DNA from: Thermoanaerobacteraceae bacterium
Lineage (GTDB): Bacteria > Bacillota > Desulfotomaculia > Desulfotomaculales > Ammonificaceae
Length of the DNA: 5,263 bases
Direction: 5' to 3'
Assembly: GCA_030016455.1 (NCBI GenBank)
Contig: JASEJH010000026.1
Span: 1 to 5,263 of the forward strand
Both the position numbers and the translations under genes were made by a program. The notes below the pieces were generated by a model. It was not told where the DNA came from, searched no databases, and was given only the letters and a program-made list of their open reading frames with translations. This document shows positions 1 through 5,263 of this stretch, piece by piece. Within the stretch, counting starts at the first letter, position 1. Every line of letters begins with the position of its first letter.

Positions 1-27
1 CAGCACGCAGAGAACCGGTTAGTGCTG
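1..27 (-). repeat. Inverted repeat spanning the stop codon of the small membrane-protein gene
   Basis: CAGCAC at 1-6 and GTGCTG at 22-27 are perfect 6-bp inverted arms around a 15-nt loop that contains the TAA stop (19-21) and the palindrome AACCGGTT (13-20). Read leftward, it sits where a terminator of the transporter operon would be expected. The window ends at the arm, so any following U-tract cannot be seen. It may be a terminator stem or chance. Confidence 0.25.
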
Positions 28-171
28 TATCGGTACAAGCGTGTAGCTGACCCAGACGAGAATACCGAGGAGAGCGATACCCAATCCGACGCTCCACAGG
101 ATCAGCTTTTTTTCTACCGGCATCAGGTCGAACCATTCTCCTTCTTCCGGCAACTTTTCATGTTCGGCCAT
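19..171 (-). CDS. Small single-span membrane protein, 50 aa, co-transcribed with the YeiH-family transporter
   Basis: I do not recognise a named family. The leftward frame encodes 50 residues beginning MAEHEKLPEEGEWFDLM. It has an acidic, soluble N-terminus (about 1-20), a Glu-Lys-Lys step at 20-22, one hydrophobic segment of about 21 residues (about 23-43, ILWSVGLGIALLGILVW core), and a short tail ending in PIQH. Charge distribution (acidic N-terminus, lysines just before the span) does not settle the orientation. The start is supported by AAAGGAGGT seven bases upstream of the ATG, one of the best Shine-Dalgarno matches in the window. The gene begins 31 bp after the stop of the transporter gene on the same strand, so the two very likely share an mRNA. 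By analogy with other short single-span proteins encoded beside transporters, it may be an accessory or stabilising subunit; that role is inference. It is easily missed because of its length, and an opposite-strand frame across it has no ribosome binding site. Confidence 0.8.
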   Translation of the reverse strand: MAEHEKLPEEGEWFDLMPVEKKLILWSVGLGIALLGILVWVSYTLVPIQH

Positions 172-178
172 GCACTCG

Positions 179-187
179 ACCTCCTTT
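179..187 (-). promoter_or_regulatory. Shine-Dalgarno site of the 50-aa protein gene
   Basis: Read leftward the sequence is AAAGGAGGT, ending seven bases before the ATG at 171-169. It is nearly fully complementary to the 16S rRNA 3' end. This is the main evidence that the small reading frame is translated, and it lies in the 31-bp gap after the transporter stop. Confidence 0.8.
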
Positions 188-202
188 ACACGCGACGGCC
201 GC

Positions 203-1669
203 TTAGCTCACGACCGGCGGGGTGATACCGTGGAAGAAGATCCACGAAATGAGCAAGCCGATCCAGATGATGAACCCGAACAGGCAGACCAGGTACACCA
301 GCGCCAGCCTGCCCATCCCTTCCTCGCGTAGCTTCCGGAAGTTGGATACCAGGCCGATACTGAAGAAGGTCAGGGCGAAGAAGATACCGCGGAACGTATC
401 GGCGGCGCCGATACCGGCTTGCAAAGCCTTCGTCGTAGCCTCGGCCGCGCCTGCGCCGATCAGGAGCACCAGGACGAAGGTGGCGGCGTAACCAAGGACG
501 AACTTGGGGAAGCGATACCAGATTTCCACGGCCGATACCTTTTCGCCGGGCTTGCATTCGACCTTCCAGGCCCAGATGATGGCCAGCAAGAAGGCCCAGA
601 TGGCGATGAAGATGTCAATAAACACCTTGACCGTGGTGCCCGCCATGAGCATCCAGCCCTCCTGCCACTGGACGCCCAGCGCGGTGGCGGCCTTAGCCCG
701 GATCAGCGCGTCAACGATCGCGCCGCTGGCCGCCGCGGCGCCGTCCGTCTTCACGGCGAGACCCATCCACGCGCCGGCTACCATCGGCTCTTTATACAAC
801 CAAGCCTGCGCCAGGAAAGGCAGGATCAACAGCTCGACCACGGCAAAGATAATGACGAGCGAGGAAACGATGATGGGGACGACAGGCCTGGCCTTGATGG
901 CGCCGCCGGTGGCAATGGCCGCCGACACGCCGCAGATCGAAATACCAGAGGCGAGCGGGGCAGCCCACTCCGGTGTGAACTTGAAGTACTTCCGGCTGAT
1001 GAAGTAGACCAGCGGCCAGTAAATGAGGTAGGCCTCAATAATGGCGCAAAAACCACGGAACACTACCTGCGCGGCGAGACCGGTGGATTGCAGCGCGTAA
1101 AGCCCGACCTTGGCCCCCAGGATAACGATAGCGGTCTTGATATACCATTCGGGCTTGGCGGCTTCTTCCAGAAATTTGGTGAGACCCGGCCACAGGTTGC
1201 CGATGATGAGACCTACAATTAGAGCGAGGATAAAGCCGGCTTCACCGGTCAGGCGCAGTGACCAGTCAATGCCGAGCTTGGCGTACTTGTCGGGTGTGGC
1301 CGCAATGTGGGCGTAGTGGCCGATAATCCAGCAGATGTACGTGAGCCAGAAGATGATCGTGAAGCCAGCAATAAACCGACCTACCTTGCCGCCCATGGTG
1401 GCCACGCCGATGCTTAGGATGACCGTCAGAAACAGGTAAGTCAGAACCAGAGAAGTCCAGCCCGAAAGGGTCTCCTTCAACGATTCGGCTGCGGGCACGA
1501 GGGCCTTGGAGAGATCAAGCCATACGTTGGTCTTCACCACCCAGCCTACCAGATCAACGCCCGCTAACTTAAGGAGTCCGAGAGCGAAGATGAACAACCC
1601 CAACCACACTGCCCACCAGTCTTCCGTTTTCAAGAGCGAAGACCGGCTTGCGCTTGTTTCCTGGGACAT
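203..1669 (-). CDS. YeiH-family membrane transporter (putative sulfate exporter family), long form
   Basis: A 488-residue polytopic membrane protein of the YeiH / UPF0324 type (Pfam Cons_hypoth698), annotated in databases as a putative sulfate exporter although the substrate is not firmly established for the family. The hallmark is the small-residue loop SGISICGVSAAIATGGAIKA at 241-260, flanked by hydrophobic spans; a second conserved-looking stretch is KTDGAAAASGAIVDAL at 307-322. Roughly a dozen hydrophobic segments are visible, near 17-36, 74-93, 98-119, 143-159, 176-194, 203-225, 262-288, 338-368, 388-408, 426-444 and 454-478. The classical YeiH is about 340-350 residues; the extra length here is mainly an N-terminal block of about 140 residues with three spans before the family core (which begins near GFILALIVGLIIGNLWPGL, 145-163). 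The ATG start is preceded by AAGGAGGG. It is first in a leftward operon with the 50-aa membrane protein and divergent from a two-component system. A role in sulfur-oxyanion or other anion export is inferred from the family name only. Confidence 0.88.
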   Translation of the reverse strand: MSQETSASRSSLLKTEDWWAVWLGLFIFALGLLKLAGVDLVGWVVKTNVWLDLSKALVPAAESLKETLSGWTSLVLTYLFLTVILSIGVATMGGKVGRFIAGFTIIFWLTYICWIIGHYAHIAATPDKYAKLGIDWSLRLTGEAGFILALIVGLIIGNLWPGLTKFLEEAAKPEWYIKTAIVILGAKVGLYALQSTGLAAQVVFRGFCAIIEAYLIYWPLVYFISRKYFKFTPEWAAPLASGISICGVSAAIATGGAIKARPVVPIIVSSLVIIFAVVELLILPFLAQAWLYKEPMVAGAWMGLAVKTDGAAAASGAIVDALIRAKAATALGVQWQEGWMLMAGTTVKVFIDIFIAIWAFLLAIIWAWKVECKPGEKVSAVEIWYRFPKFVLGYAATFVLVLLIGAGAAEATTKALQAGIGAADTFRGIFFALTFFSIGLVSNFRKLREEGMGRLALVYLVCLFGFIIWIGLLISWIFFHGITPPVVS

Positions 1670-1676
1670 CTGTCTT

Positions 1677-1684
1677 CCCTCCTT
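1677..1684 (-). promoter_or_regulatory. Shine-Dalgarno site of the YeiH-family gene
   Basis: Leftward AAGGAGGG lies seven bases before the ATG at 1669-1667. It supports this start and therefore the long N-terminal region of the transporter as genuinely translated, rather than an artefact of choosing the furthest upstream start. Confidence 0.75.
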
Positions 1685-1782
1685 ACAACGAAATGATTCG
1701 ACAGCAGAATCCGCTAAATTAGGCCTTGCGCTTCCTTTTCACCCCCTTGTTCTGATATTTTTCAGCTAAGATAATCTATTGT

Positions 1783-1794
1783 TGGTTAACACCA
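1783..1794. repeat. Short inverted repeat at the predicted transporter transcription start
   Basis: TGGT-TAAC-ACCA is a perfect 4-bp-arm inverted repeat immediately downstream of the candidate leftward -10 element, spanning the likely start site near 1787. A repressor bound here would block transcription. The arms are short, so chance is quite possible. Confidence 0.25.
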
Positions 1795-1821
1795 TCTTAT
1801 TTTCTACTTTTTAAGAGTCAA
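1794..1821 (-). promoter_or_regulatory. Candidate sigma-A promoter for the YeiH-family operon
   Basis: Read leftward: -35 TTGACT (1821-1816, five of six matches to TTGACA), a 16-bp A/T-rich spacer, and -10 TAAGAT (1799-1794, four of six matches to TATAAT). Transcription would begin near 1787, giving a leader of about 118 nt before the ATG at 1669. The leader has a purine-rich run and a short CTGA/TCAG inverted repeat (1752-1765) but no obvious attenuator with a U-tract. Confidence 0.5.
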
Positions 1822-1859
1822 CCTGTACGACGCGAGTTGGTCTTATTATGCAACCTTGA

Positions 1860-1897
1860 TGACGTAATAGGCTCTCCTATCTGGCATTTGTACGTCA
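1860..1897. repeat. Nested inverted repeat upstream of the sensor operon
   Basis: The outer arms are TGACGTA (1860-1866) and TACGTCA (1891-1897), a perfect 7-bp inverted repeat whose centres are 31 bp apart, close to three helical turns. Directly inside the left arm is a second perfect inverted repeat, ATAGG-CTCT-CCTAT (1867-1880). As DNA this could be a paired operator for a dimeric regulator such as the adjacent response regulator. As RNA it could fold into a stem with a 10-nt bulge (1881-1890). Related ACGTC words also occur at 2007-2011 and, imperfectly, at 1826-1832 (TACGACG). Function is inferred. Confidence 0.45.
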
Positions 1898-2018
1898 AAC
1901 CAGTGAAACGTTTTGCTCAAGGTTGTGAATCATTTTTTCGAAAACTGTCGCTAAAAGGAGATAGAAGTTCGTCCAGCGAAATTATCAAGAGAAAAATTGA
2001 ATTCTCACGTCGGATTAT

Positions 2019-2037
2019 CGGGGTTATCCCCGGGAGG
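2019..2037 (+). promoter_or_regulatory. Hairpin abutting the ribosome binding site of the histidine kinase gene
   Basis: CGGGG (2019-2023), loop TTAT, CCCCG (2028-2032) form a perfect 5-bp GC-rich stem. The stem's last G is the first base of the Shine-Dalgarno sequence GGGAGG (2032-2037), which sits eight bases before the ATG at 2046. The arrangement supports the ATG start and could modestly limit ribosome access, keeping sensor levels low. Confidence 0.5.
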
Positions 2038-2045
2038 GATACTGA

Positions 2046-3653
2046 ATGAGAACCTTCACGTGGATTAGCGTTGCACTGGCAGTACTGATAGTTGTTTCAA
2101 TTTTATTGCTGGTTAACGAGTTCTACATCACGCCCCAGAGAGTCAGTGACCTGGCCTATTTTTCCGCGCAACTCGCCAGGTGTTACCAGATCTCGTTGAA
2201 CGTGGAGCGCCTGATATCCAGCGTGGAGAGTTACATGCTTCATGCCGATCACCGCTACCTGGACGATTTCAGGCGTTACAGTTTGGAAACCGCCAGGGAG
2301 GAATTAGACCTGTATAACACGGCGGATTCCGTTACTAAAAAGAAGGTAGCAGACTTGATTGAAGAAAATAGAAAGTACCTTTCTTTTGTGGAAAAGGAGG
2401 TGGTGCGTCCGGAACCGCAAAACAGCGGCCGCTCTAACGCATCGCTACGGTTGGAACACGAATACTTCGCCGCGAGTTTGAGAGACAAGTCCTATCTGGC
2501 GGTAAGCGCCGCCAGGGACGAAGTGGACCGGGTTTCAACGTCGGTCATGGCCGTAGAAAACAGAAAGAGATTCTTCCTGTTTTTGCTGGTTTTGTTGTTG
2601 CTGGTTTTGCTCATTGTGGGCTCGTGCGGGGTAGTAATCCCCCTGTTCGTTCAAAATTCTCACCTGGAGCATTTGACTGTTCACTTGCGCGGCGCCGTTA
2701 TTATGACCGATCAAAGGGCTATCGTCAGAAAGATTAACACGGCGGCGGAAAAGCTGCTGAATATAAGTGGCGGTGCGGTTAAAAACAAGTCCCTGAACGA
2801 GATTTTAGGGCATTTTCCATCCTTGCAGAACGTGTTCCAACCGCTTTTTGAGGTCATCCTCTACAAAAAACAATTGAGCAATTACCAGACCGTGTACACC
2901 TATGCGGGGCGGAAGATTTTCTTGACCATAGACTACCATCCCTTGTTTTTTCTGGATAAGTTAACCGGTGCGGTGATGGTGGCCCTGCCGGAAGAAAGCC
3001 AGCGGGACAGGTCTCTGCTTTTCGATAGTATAGAAGCGGAGCGAAGGAGGCTGTCCATCGAAATTCACGACTGGATCGGCAGGTATATGTCAACCGTGAT
3101 CCATTCTCTGGATTACGTCTTGCGCCAGAACGGGAAGGAACTGCCCGAGTCCGTGCGCGAAAATCTGGCCCGGCTCAGGGACCAGTGCCAGAACGCGGCT
3201 ATGGATATGCGCAGCATTATGAATGAGATCCATCCGTATTTGATTGAGAAAGTGGGCTTGATCCCGGCTATCGAGTCATACGTCTCCCATTTCGAAAAAA
3301 CATACGGCATAAAGGTTTATCTTTATTACAGCGACCGGGCGTTTACACTCAACCGGCGGGAAGCGATTGTTATCTACAGGATTATCCAGGAGGCTCTGAC
3401 CAACGTGGCCAAACACTCCGCGGCCACCGAGGTGGATATTTATTTCTCGGTGCAAAACGAGATGCTGAAAATTGAGGTCTCGGACAACGGTGGGCCGCAA
3501 AAGGAACTGGTTGAGGGAACCGGTTTGTGGGGGATGAAGGACCGGGCGAATCTGTTGGGCGGCGACCTGGTATACGGCTACACTGATACCGGCTTTGCGG
3601 TGACGCTTACCGTTCCTTTAGTTCGGGAGGAGGTTTCCGGTGAGCCAGATTAA
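2046..3653 (+). CDS. Membrane sensor histidine kinase, HisKA_3 (NarX/DesK/LiaS) type with PAS domain
   Basis: This 535-residue protein is a two-span sensor kinase that would autophosphorylate on histidine and pass the phosphate to the response regulator encoded next. TM1 is at about 7-24. An extracellular region (about 25-174) is largely charged and helical, resembling CHASE3 or four-helix-bundle sensors, with no cofactor motif I can name. TM2 is at about 175-202, very leucine-rich. A PAS-like domain follows (about 207-315, with the usual pattern AVIMTD...INTAAEKLL). The HisKA_3 phosphoacceptor box is ERRRLSIEIHDWIG, with His341 followed by Asp342. The HATPase_c domain shows the N-box QEALTNVAKH (448-457), G1 DNG (480-482) and G2 GTGLWGM (491-497). 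All catalytic signatures are intact, so it should be active. The ATG has a GGGAGG ribosome site eight bases upstream and places TM1 directly at the N-terminus. The end overlaps the regulator gene by 14 nt. The signal sensed is unknown. Confidence 0.93.
   Translation: MRTFTWISVALAVLIVVSILLLVNEFYITPQRVSDLAYFSAQLARCYQISLNVERLISSVESYMLHADHRYLDDFRRYSLETAREELDLYNTADSVTKKKVADLIEENRKYLSFVEKEVVRPEPQNSGRSNASLRLEHEYFAASLRDKSYLAVSAARDEVDRVSTSVMAVENRKRFFLFLLVLLLLVLLIVGSCGVVIPLFVQNSHLEHLTVHLRGAVIMTDQRAIVRKINTAAEKLLNISGGAVKNKSLNEILGHFPSLQNVFQPLFEVILYKKQLSNYQTVYTYAGRKIFLTIDYHPLFFLDKLTGAVMVALPEESQRDRSLLFDSIEAERRRLSIEIHDWIGRYMSTVIHSLDYVLRQNGKELPESVRENLARLRDQCQNAAMDMRSIMNEIHPYLIEKVGLIPAIESYVSHFEKTYGIKVYLYYSDRAFTLNRREAIVIYRIIQEALTNVAKHSAATEVDIYFSVQNEMLKIEVSDNGGPQKELVEGTGLWGMKDRANLLGGDLVYGYTDTGFAVTLTVPLVREEVSGEPD
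3625..3634 (+). promoter_or_regulatory. Shine-Dalgarno site fixing the GTG start of the response regulator
   Basis: GGGAGGAGGT lies inside the last codons of the kinase gene and ends five bases before GTG at 3640. No ATG is nearby in this frame; the first ATG would remove the essential N-terminal acidic residues. The site therefore decides the start. Confidence 0.8.
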
Positions 3654-4254
3654 GATTATGCTGGTTGAAGACCACCAGGTGGTTCGGGAAGGATTGAAAA
3701 AGCTCATTGAGCTCGAGGAGAACATGACGGTGGTCGCCGAAGCAGGGACGTATCAGGAGGCACTGCACAACCTGCGGGACGACATCAATCTCGTCTTGCT
3801 GGATCTGGCATTGCCTGATGGAGATGGACTGGAACTTCCCGGGAAGATCGGTGCCCGGCTGCCGGGGGTTAAATATCTGGCGCTAACCACTTACGACGAC
3901 CCCGTATTTGTCAGAAAAGCGATGGAATACGGGATAAACGGGTTTATTCCCAAGTACGCCTCGTTTGACGAAATCAAGTCCGCCATAAACATTGTCCTGA
4001 AAACCGGGAGCTACCTGTACCCCGGTCTGAGCAGCGAATTATTTCTTAGAGGCCGGGAGCCGGGACTGGCGGAAGAAGAACTGAAGATTTTACAGTTACT
4101 TGCCACCGGCGAGAACCAGAAGGCGGTAGCCAACCGGTTATACATCAGTCTTTCTACCTTGCGGCGGCGGATTCAAGGGATCTGCACCAAGTTAGGCGTC
4201 AAGACCATTGAGGAAGCGCTTGCTTCGGCTGCTAAGAAAGGTCTGATCAAATAA
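3640..4254 (+). CDS. Response regulator, NarL/FixJ family (receiver plus LuxR-type HTH)
   Basis: At 204 residues it has the usual size of the family. The receiver domain (about 3-120) has the acidic pair Glu10-Asp11, the phosphoacceptor Asp55 in LVLLDLALPDGDG, the switch Thr83 in ALTTYDD, and Lys105 in GFIPKYAS, so phosphorylation chemistry looks intact. The C-terminal helix-turn-helix (about 143-204) follows the LuxR pattern (ILQLLATGENQKAVANRLYIS ... KLGV). It is divergent: the usual Thr/Ser-Pro-Arg-Glu opening is replaced by LAEEEL, and the recognition helix reads STLRRRIQGI instead of the common KTVKxH type. It starts with GTG inside the end of the kinase gene, so translation is probably coupled and the kinase is its likely partner. 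It should bind DNA as a dimer and control transcription. The divergent transporter promoter is a plausible target because of position, but no site is proven. Confidence 0.93.
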   Translation: MSQIKIMLVEDHQVVREGLKKLIELEENMTVVAEAGTYQEALHNLRDDINLVLLDLALPDGDGLELPGKIGARLPGVKYLALTTYDDPVFVRKAMEYGINGFIPKYASFDEIKSAINIVLKTGSYLYPGLSSELFLRGREPGLAEEELKILQLLATGENQKAVANRLYISLSTLRRRIQGICTKLGVKTIEEALASAAKKGLIK

Positions 4255-4271
4255 CGGGAGGATTTCACCCC

Positions 4272-5263
4272 ATGTCCAAGTTTCCCAGGGCTAAAACCAT
4301 TTTAGCTTTGTTTGTCGTTATCTTCTTTTTGAGTCTGGTTACCGTTTTTTTCCTCGCCGAGTTCCGGGTGGCAAAAAGGGTTATCTGTGAGTACGAAAAC
4401 AGTTTACAGCAGGTGACGCTGAACAAAATCCAGCTTTTCGTCAGTGATGTCCGGGCCTTCGCCGAAAATGCAGCCCTCAAGCTGGGGCGGGAGAAAGGTA
4501 TAACCGAAAACCTGTTGAAAGACGTCGCTCGCCAGAACCCCGAGGTAACCGGCATTTACCTGGTGGGGACCGATGGTTATGTCATTGCTTCGGCCGGTAA
4601 TGGGAAAGGTTATCCTTATCAGCCTTCCCGGGCTTTTGAGAGGGCCCTGGCGGGAGAGATATTTATTACCGGGGGAGAAGCAGGACGAATCGAGGTTGGG
4701 GCCCCGGTCTATGACGCGGCAAAACAACTCCGGGGTATTTTGATTATTGATTACGCGGTCGGTCCTTTCCTTCAGGAGTTGACCCAAGAGTTTTCGAATG
4801 ATAATTACAGGATCGCTTTGCTGGATAGCGGGAATCGTCCGGTGGTATGGCCTTTCGACCGGGAAAAATTAGAGGGATTTACCGCTTACCAGGACAAGCT
4901 ATACGACCGCAATCTACGGTACAACGTCAGTGCGGCCGGGATCGATCACACCTCCTGGCAAACCTATTTTTTCTTAAAGGACAACAACTTCGACACCTAC
5001 CGGGTTATCACGATCATGTTCTTACTTTTCGTACTCTATTTCTGCGCTTACGAGTTTCTCGTTGAGTTCTGGAAGACCAGCAGCATCAATTCTTACTTTG
5101 AGGACGTCAACTTTACCATTTTCAATCACCTCAAGGAAGGCGTCATCGTCTGCAACAAGTTGAACCGAATCGTCTTTGCCAATGAAGCGGCGTACAGGTT
5201 TTTTGCCGACCGAACGGCAAATTTGAGAGGCGCTGCGCTGCCGGATATCCTCGGACCTGCAGG
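4272..5263 (+). CDS. Membrane sensor protein with extracellular Cache-like domain and PAS domain (C-terminus missing)
   Basis: The frame is open from ATG at 4272 to the window edge: 330 residues with no stop, so the C-terminal output domain is not visible. TM1 is at about 8-29 (ILALFVVIFFLSLVTVFFLA). An extracellular region (about 31-242) carries the pattern of double-Cache sensors: GIYLVGTDGYVIAS (94-107), then a Phe-Glu-Arg-Ala-Leu-Ala-Gly stretch (122-128), then EVGAPVYDAAKQLRGILIIDY (141-161), which fits binding of a small ligand outside the cell. TM2 is at about 244-266. A PAS domain begins near 282 (IFNHLKEGVIVCNKLNRIVFANEAAYRFF). The start is supported by GGGAGGA (4256-4262), ten bases upstream. 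It begins 17 bp after the response regulator stop, so it is probably in the same operon. This architecture is common in histidine kinases and also in diguanylate cyclases; a sensor kinase is the first guess, but the output cannot be decided here. Confidence 0.85.
   Translation, partial: MSKFPRAKTILALFVVIFFLSLVTVFFLAEFRVAKRVICEYENSLQQVTLNKIQLFVSDVRAFAENAALKLGREKGITENLLKDVARQNPEVTGIYLVGTDGYVIASAGNGKGYPYQPSRAFERALAGEIFITGGEAGRIEVGAPVYDAAKQLRGILIIDYAVGPFLQELTQEFSNDNYRIALLDSGNRPVVWPFDREKLEGFTAYQDKLYDRNLRYNVSAAGIDHTSWQTYFFLKDNNFDTYRVITIMFLLFVLYFCAYEFLVEFWKTSSINSYFEDVNFTIFNHLKEGVIVCNKLNRIVFANEAAYRFFADRTANLRGAALPDILGPA

Larger units (their letters stand above)
1670..2045. other. Divergent intergenic regulatory region between transporter and sensor operons
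   Basis: This 376-bp AT-rich stretch separates the start codons of two divergent operons. It contains the transporter ribosome binding site, a candidate leftward sigma-A promoter (1794-1821), an inverted repeat at its predicted start site (1783-1794), a nested inverted repeat (1860-1897), the palindrome TTTTCGAAAA (1935-1944), a small inverted repeat GAGAA/TTCTC (1989-2006) and a GC-rich hairpin at the kinase ribosome binding site (2019-2032). For the rightward operon I found no convincing promoter; the best is TTGATG (1856-1861), 16 bp, TATCTG (1878-1883), which is weak. No known riboswitch class is recognisable by eye. An open frame (TTG start at 1837, stop at 2049) crosses part of it but has no ribosome binding site. 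Confidence 0.7.

Noticed and set aside
22..225. 67-codon plus-strand frame opposite the small membrane-protein gene
   Set aside because: No Shine-Dalgarno is seen, whereas the opposite frame has a near-perfect one, correct operon spacing and a clear membrane span.
186..557. 123-codon minus-strand frame inside the 3' part of the transporter gene
   Set aside because: Arginine- and proline-rich translation in a shifted frame; the overlapping frame encodes the conserved transporter. There is no sign of a frameshift in the transporter.
419..1222. 267-codon open frame on the plus strand opposite the transporter gene
   Set aside because: It is antisense to a well-supported membrane protein gene; its composition (rich in Gly, Arg, Asp) is typical of a shadow of GC-rich coding DNA, and it has no ribosome site.
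1689..1700. CGAA-ATGA-TTCG inverted repeat and its partial similarity to GAATCATTT at 1926-1934
   Set aside because: The arms are four bases and the shared word nine bases; both are expected by chance in AT-rich DNA of this length.
1947..1965. Purine-rich AAAAGGAGAT resembling a ribosome binding site
   Set aside because: No ATG, GTG or TTG follows at usable distance, so it does not mark a gene start.
1837..2049. Open frame of 70 codons before the kinase gene, with TTG start and a stop overlapping the kinase ATG
   Set aside because: No ribosome binding site precedes the TTG, there is no better internal start, the sequence is AT-rich and non-coding in character, and it overlaps the inverted repeats. 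The ATGA overlap is tempting but unsupported.
4404..4787. 127-codon minus-strand frame opposite the second sensor gene
   Set aside because: Antisense shadow; the plus-strand frame has Cache-like and PAS patterns, membrane spans and a ribosome site.
5256..5263. CCTGCAGG palindrome at the right edge
   Set aside because: It is an 8-bp restriction-type palindrome inside an open coding frame; nothing suggests biological function, and the window edge there is arbitrary.

Overview
The window looks like bacterial chromosome from a Bacillota (Firmicutes) lineage. Genes start with strong AAGGAGG-type ribosome binding sites, base composition is intermediate, and the proteins resemble those of Peptococcaceae or Moorella-type anaerobes. 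That taxonomic placement is an impression from sequence style, not a database result. I see no rRNA, tRNA, CRISPR array, insertion sequence or phage gene.

The layout is two divergent transcription units separated by an AT-rich intergenic region of 376 bp (1670-2045). Leftward runs a two-gene unit: a long YeiH-family membrane transporter (203-1669, annotated in databases as 'putative sulfate exporter'), followed 31 bp later by a 50-residue single-span membrane protein (19-171) with a near-perfect Shine-Dalgarno sequence. Rightward runs a signalling unit: a membrane-bound NarX/DesK-type histidine kinase (2046-3653), a NarL/LuxR-type response regulator overlapping it by 14 nt (3640-4254), and, 17 bp further on, a second membrane sensor with an extracellular Cache-like domain and a PAS domain (4272 to beyond the right edge).

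The simplest reading is that the two-component system senses something at the cell surface and controls transcription, perhaps of the divergent transporter. That link is inferred from gene arrangement only. The intergenic region holds a reasonable sigma-A promoter for the transporter, an inverted repeat at its predicted start site, a nested inverted repeat built on TGACGTA/TACGTCA, and a GC-rich hairpin abutting the kinase ribosome binding site.

The most distinctive points are the transporter's N-terminal extension relative to YeiH, its small membrane-protein partner, and the presence of two different transmembrane sensors around one response regulator. Nothing here proves a wholly new system.
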